Assembly (NCBI GenBank): GCA_040905145.1
Contig: JBBDSC010000053.1
Location: forward strand, 1 to 9,890
Origin: DATGMS01 sp040905145
GTDB lineage: Bacteria; Bacteroidota; Bacteroidia; Cytophagales; Cyclobacteriaceae
Reading direction: 5' to 3'
Length of the DNA stretch: 9,890 nucleotides
Positions 6,721 through 9,890 of the stretch are shown in pieces (position 1 is the stretch's first letter; each line of letters begins with the position of its first letter). The notes under the pieces are model-generated. The model had not been told where the DNA came from, made no database searches, and saw nothing but the letters and a program-made list of their open reading frames with translations. The position numbers and the translations under genes were made by a program.

Positions 6721-7305
6721 GTGTGCCTTGAATGGTGAATATAGGTCAAAAAGTTGACCGTTCCAATGGGTGAAAGTCCCTTAAGCGCGGGGTAATCCCG
6801 TAAAGACGGGACAGGCAGTCCCGAAGCCAAGCAAGTGGCAAAGCCTGTCCCGTATTTTACGGGAGTGGTTTGCCGTGAGGCATGCAGTGAAGCCCGCCTC
6901 CCGGAGGACAGGTAAGCAGACTGCGGTGCCTGTATCCCGGTCGACCGGGAGAACCACATACTGAGGCTATGAGGTCAGATGAGGTAACACATGCTGCCGA
7001 AGTCCAAAGCCTGAGCAATCAGGACCAGTACCAAAATAGTAGATATGGCAGCGATAGGCACAAGGATACCTACCGTCAGGTTCACCTTACCGAGGGAGAT
7101 CTTGGAATAGACTCTTTTTCTATGAGCCAAGAAGTCAGCCGAGGTTATAGTAGTTGTCGGAAACGAGCTGTAAGATCTACAGAGGTCTCACTGGACAACG
7201 AAGGACCGAACCTATTGTGAAGTGAAAATTCGATAAGGAGCCATTGGTAGCCTTATCTTAAAAGTAGCGGAAAGGGATTGTTGGTGTAAAGAGCGACAGT
7301 CCACA
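6721..7305 (+). mobile_element. Group II intron, 5' fragment (domain I region), reverse transcriptase and 3' domains missing
   Basis: The stretch begins with GTGTGCC, a typical group II intron 5' end (the GTGTG may also be read from 6719). It contains the conserved GGGTGAAAGTCCC block at 6768-6780. Extensive complementarity follows: GGTCAA with TTGACC (6744-6759); a roughly 20-bp stem between 6797-6816 and 6843-6863; a 14-bp palindrome CCCGGTCGACCGGG at 6936-6949; and GATAAGG with CCTTATC near 7232-7257. These fit a folded domain I and what follows, just before the intron-encoded protein. Such introns normally continue with a reverse transcriptase/maturase gene and a GAGC-type domain V. Here the minus-strand hydrolase begins at 7310 instead. 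The element is truncated at its 3' side and cannot splice or move alone. The right boundary is approximate. Confidence 0.7.
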
Positions 7306-7309
7306 CATT

Positions 7310-8289
7310 CTATTTTTGTAAATGTTTTTCAAGAAAATTACATTGAGCTTTACTGGCTGTTTTAAATAACTCGCTCGGATAATACAGAAGCCCGAAGTGC
7401 CCGCCATTCATTTCAATTAATTCTTTTTGTGAAGGAATCTCATCATACACAAGGCGTGAAACAGTTGAATTAGCCCCTTCCATTTCATCCTCCTCTGCTA
7501 TCATCATTAACACTGCTGCTTTTATTTGCTTTGCGCATAAGCGGGGATGAAAGATCGTTATGGCATTTGGATTAACGTAGGTGGCAGCGTTTTTCCAAAG
7601 CGTATTATATCTCCCACCATATTCTATAAACCAGCGAAAAGCAGTCATTGGCTTCAATAGCGAAGGGGTTCCCTGCTGGTCGAATGATACTACCGGCATA
7701 GGGCCAATTGTTGTTTCCGGTTTCCCTGTTACATCCCCATGCTGGAAATAATCAATCATTGATTTACACAATGCACCTTCTTCATCAGCAGGTGGAGGAC
7801 TATCACCGCAGGCGGGAACCTGGACCACAATTGCTTTTACCCTGTTTTCAACAGCCCCTACAAGCAGCACTTCTGAGCCACTCATACTGTCGCCCCACAA
7901 TGCAATATTATTTTTGTCAACAGCAGGCAGCGTGCATACATAATTTGTCGCATCAACTTATCCACGTGCCTGAAGCCATTTATTTATTTCCTGCCTTGGT
8001 AAACCATCGCTGATCCCAAAGTTCAGATGGTCTTATAACAATACGGCAAAACCAGCCATGCAGAATTCTTCTGCATATTTATCTGCCACCATACCTTTAA
8101 TAGTGGCAGTAAACCCATGAGCCATTATAACAATGGAATATGGTTCGGGATTATTTTCAGGAAAATAAAGTCTTCCACGAATAATTGACCCTGCGAGGGA
8201 AACTCAACCAGGTTATATTTCATGGATTCTGTTGCCATAACATTTGAATAAAAAATAATTCCCAAAAACGGAAAGAATATCTTTATCAT
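7310..8289 (-). pseudogene. Exported alpha/beta hydrolase, disrupted by a frameshift and two stop codons
   Basis: The gene can be reconstructed from an ATG at 8289. A hydrophobic signal peptide (MIKIFFPFLGIIFYSNVMA) leads into MKYNLVEFPSQG, where a one-base loss near 8187-8190 shifts the frame. The correct frame resumes as RGRLYFPENNPEP, an oxyanion-hole MAHGF segment, and MAGFAVLL. It then meets TAA at 8033-8035, and a second TAA at 7958-7960 after LQARG. The remainder is open: nucleophile elbow GDSMSG with its serine codon at 7886-7888, an acidic EEDEMEG stretch likely holding the catalytic acid, and the catalytic histidine in NGGHFGLL. With these repairs the product is about 326 residues, like single-domain hydrolases of the dienelactone-hydrolase/S15-like group. 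Both stops fall where Tyr would fit (LLxDH and RGxVDA). An ATG at 7900 could give a 196-residue C-terminal piece lacking the oxyanion segment. It lies 38 nt after the oxidoreductase gene and may once have shared its transcript. The substrate is unknown. Confidence 0.8.
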
Positions 8290-8327
8290 AAAAAAGTGGA
8301 TTTGAAAAGAAGTACAACATTGTTAAA

Positions 8328-9749
8328 TTAGTTATCTAAATTTTTTTTAATCGTGGGTTTTATGTTTTGATTCACCCTGAATAAATTATTCGGATCGTAT
8401 TTATTCTTAATAGTTACAAGCCGTTCATAATTATCCCCATAAGTTGCTTTCACGCGATCTTCTCCCTCATCCATCATAAAGTTAGAATATGCTCCTCCTG
8501 CTGAATATGGATGCAATGCTTCCCAATAATCTTTACACCATTTTGTAATTTTATCAGTATTGACGGGGTCTGGGTCTACACCAACAATCACCCCTGCATA
8601 TTTAGCATCCCGGTAAGCCCATGGTGTATCCTCTTTTCCAACTCTACTTGCTGCCCCACTGATGGGGTATAGATGCATTTGAGAAAGAAGTGTTGGTATC
8701 TTCGATCCAAATTCTAAATGCTTAGCCCTGACTTCTGCTCCTAATTCATTAAAAAAGTCAGCTCTCCAATACCATTGCAAACCTGGAGGAAGCAATCCAT
8801 CAAACAATGTTTGTATAGCTGGATAAGGCATTTCGCCAACATGATCAAATAAGGGATTCTTTGCTAATATTGGTTTAAAGGCTTCTTTTGCTTTTTTCAT
8901 ATCACCGGTATAACACCACACTATTCCGCAGAATTGTTTTTTATGTAAATGCTCAGGAAATGGTGGTCCAGGAATAATCATTGTAGCAATAAATCCATTC
9001 AATTCATCTGGCGCATTATTAATAAAATCATTATACCATTTCATTATTTCTTCTGTTTTTTCAATGGGCCACAAGGTAGGGCCTCCAAAAACAGTTTTTA
9101 CCTCATGTGCCTGAAATTTAAAGGAGGTTACAATCCCAAAGTTTCCACCTCCACCACGAATAGCCCAAAACAAATCCTTATTTTGATTGGCGTTTACCGT
9201 TACAAAAGAACCATCTGCCAGGACCATGTCTGCTTCCAGAAGGTTGTCGATGGTAAGACCGTATTTCCTTGAAAGATAGCCCACACCTCCGCCAAGAGTT
9301 AAACCGCCGACTCCTGTTGTGGAAACAATGCCTGCAGGAACAGCAAGCCCGAAAGGATGAGTTGCGTGATCTACTTCTCTCCAAATATTTCCACCACCAA
9401 CTCTAACGGTGTTATTAGAAGTATCGACACGAACAAATTTAATTCCTGACAAATCAATTACTAATCCATCATGACAAATACCCAAGCCTCCGCCATTGTG
9501 GCCTCCTCCTCTTATGGCTACTGTCAGGCCATTTTCCCGGGCAAAGTTAACTGAGGCAATAACATCGGCTACATCTGTACACATAGCAAACATCCCAGGC
9601 CGCTTGTCAATCATTGCATTATAGATTTTCCTGGTTTCATTATAGTTATCATCTGAAGCCATTACTATTTTCCCTCTTAGTTGAGCGGCGAATTTTTCGA
9701 TTTTAGAAGAATCGATATCCTTTACTGAATTAAATATTAATTGATCCAT
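8328..9749 (-). CDS. FAD-binding oxidoreductase of the berberine-bridge-enzyme (BBE) type
   Basis: The 473-residue flavoprotein belongs to the FAD_binding_4 plus BBE family, which oxidises sugars, alcohols or secondary metabolites, usually passing electrons to oxygen. RGGGHNGGGLG at residues 80-90 contains His84, the usual site of covalent 8-alpha FAD attachment. The second flavin anchor, a Cys in the AGxCxTxGVGG segment of bicovalent members, is replaced by Val at about 142 (AGIVSTTGVGG), so only single covalent attachment is expected. The FAD domain continues through GGLTLGGGVGYLSRKYGL, ADGSFVTVN and IRGGGGNFGIVTSF. The C-terminus carries the BBE signature: YSNFMMDEG, YGDNYERL and NKYDPNNLFRVNQNI. 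No signal peptide is seen, so it is probably cytoplasmic. The start at 9749 suits the family, although no Shine-Dalgarno sequence is present. The broken hydrolase follows on the same strand. The substrate cannot be predicted. Confidence 0.93.
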   Translation of the reverse strand: MDQLIFNSVKDIDSSKIEKFAAQLRGKIVMASDDNYNETRKIYNAMIDKRPGMFAMCTDVADVIASVNFARENGLTVAIRGGGHNGGGLGICHDGLVIDLSGIKFVRVDTSNNTVRVGGGNIWREVDHATHPFGLAVPAGIVSTTGVGGLTLGGGVGYLSRKYGLTIDNLLEADMVLADGSFVTVNANQNKDLFWAIRGGGGNFGIVTSFKFQAHEVKTVFGGPTLWPIEKTEEIMKWYNDFINNAPDELNGFIATMIIPGPPFPEHLHKKQFCGIVWCYTGDMKKAKEAFKPILAKNPLFDHVGEMPYPAIQTLFDGLLPPGLQWYWRADFFNELGAEVRAKHLEFGSKIPTLLSQMHLYPISGAASRVGKEDTPWAYRDAKYAGVIVGVDPDPVNTDKITKWCKDYWEALHPYSAGGAYSNFMMDEGEDRVKATYGDNYERLVTIKNKYDPNNLFRVNQNIKPTIKKNLDN

Positions 9750-9838
9750 TTTGGTAATTTTAAAGTTTTAAAGAAATGTTTTTTGGTCATTTATTGGCTA
9801 AAAAACAAGAATTACTGATAATTGTTTGGGCTTAATCC

Positions 9839-9872
9839 TTTGTTTTCTCAATCATATGATTGATTACTTTTG
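9839..9872 (+). promoter_or_regulatory. Plus-strand Bacteroidota-type promoter reading out of the window
   Basis: TTTG at 9839-9842 is followed after 22 bp by TACTTTTG at 9865-9872, an exact match to TAnnTTTG. The spacing is slightly long but plausible. It would drive a gene starting beyond 9880, divergent from the FAD oxidoreductase. No clear promoter of the same type was found for the oxidoreductase on the minus strand. Confidence 0.45.
9848..9863. promoter_or_regulatory. Perfect 16-bp palindrome, probable operator
   Basis: TCAATCATATGATTGA is a perfect palindrome within the spacer of the outward promoter, ending one base before its -7 box. The size and position suit a dimeric repressor of the TetR or MarR type that blocks RNA polymerase. 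The regulated gene, perhaps the repressor itself, would lie outside the window. The site is about 100 bp upstream of the oxidoreductase start and could also affect that gene. Confidence 0.5.
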
Positions 9873-9890
9873 TATGTTCATGCTGGGGGC

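Noticed and set aside
6969..7220. Plus-strand 83-codon frame inside the group II intron fragment
   Set aside because: It lies within the structured RNA region before the expected reverse-transcriptase position and does not resemble a maturase.
7958..8035. Stop codons in the hydrolase read as Tyr by recoding
   Set aside because: TAA ends several intact genes in this window, and the same gene also has a frameshift, so ordinary decay or sequencing error is simpler.

Overview
The window looks like chromosomal DNA of a member of the Bacteroidota. Two places fit the Bacteroidota promoter pattern (TTTG about 19-22 bp upstream of TAnnTTTG), start codons lack clear Shine-Dalgarno sequences, and a RelE/ParE-type toxin-antitoxin remnant and a group II intron remnant resemble types I associate with that phylum. 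Genus and species cannot be read from the sequence. All protein genes of substantial size lie on the minus strand. The RNA element and the toxin-antitoxin debris lie on the plus strand.

Layout from left to right. (1) 44-1549: an intact 501-residue protein of a widespread uncharacterised family with a C-terminal winged-helix-like segment. (2) 1524-2417: a DNA cytosine-5 methyltransferase whose reading frame stops before the C-terminal conserved motifs, exactly where gene 1 begins. Gene 1 may have arrived by insertion into the methyltransferase. (3) 2582-2848: a decayed plus-strand toxin-antitoxin pair, followed by two closely spaced hairpins that share an AATTTGC core. The second hairpin runs into seven T residues. 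(4) 3033-6431: an intact, compact three-gene operon for a CUT2 (ribose/galactose-type) sugar ABC importer, in the order ATPase, permease, binding protein, with a good promoter just upstream of the ATPase. (5) 6482-6720: about 240 bp that I cannot assign. (6) 6721 to about 7305: the 5' part of a group II intron RNA, cut off before its reverse transcriptase and domains V/VI. (7) 7310-8289: an exported alpha/beta-hydrolase gene broken by one frameshift and two stop codons. (8) 8328-9749: an intact FAD-linked oxidoreductase of the berberine-bridge-enzyme type. (9) 9750-9890: an intergenic region with a plus-strand promoter-like sequence that overlaps a perfect 16-bp palindrome, probably an operator for a gene beyond the right edge.

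The only clear functional unit is the sugar importer: the binding protein captures the ligand in the periplasm, the permease carries it across the inner membrane, and the double-domain ATPase powers uptake. No kinase, isomerase or regulator accompanies it, so its substrate is unknown. The rest is a mosaic. One intact, GC-richer transport operon sits between two stretches of genetic debris (truncated methyltransferase, broken toxin-antitoxin pair, truncated intron, broken hydrolase), which suggests repeated insertion and deletion here. I found no CRISPR array, tRNA, rRNA or complete insertion sequence. The most plausible undescribed items are the 501-residue family and its junction with the methyltransferase, and the paired AATTTGC hairpins.
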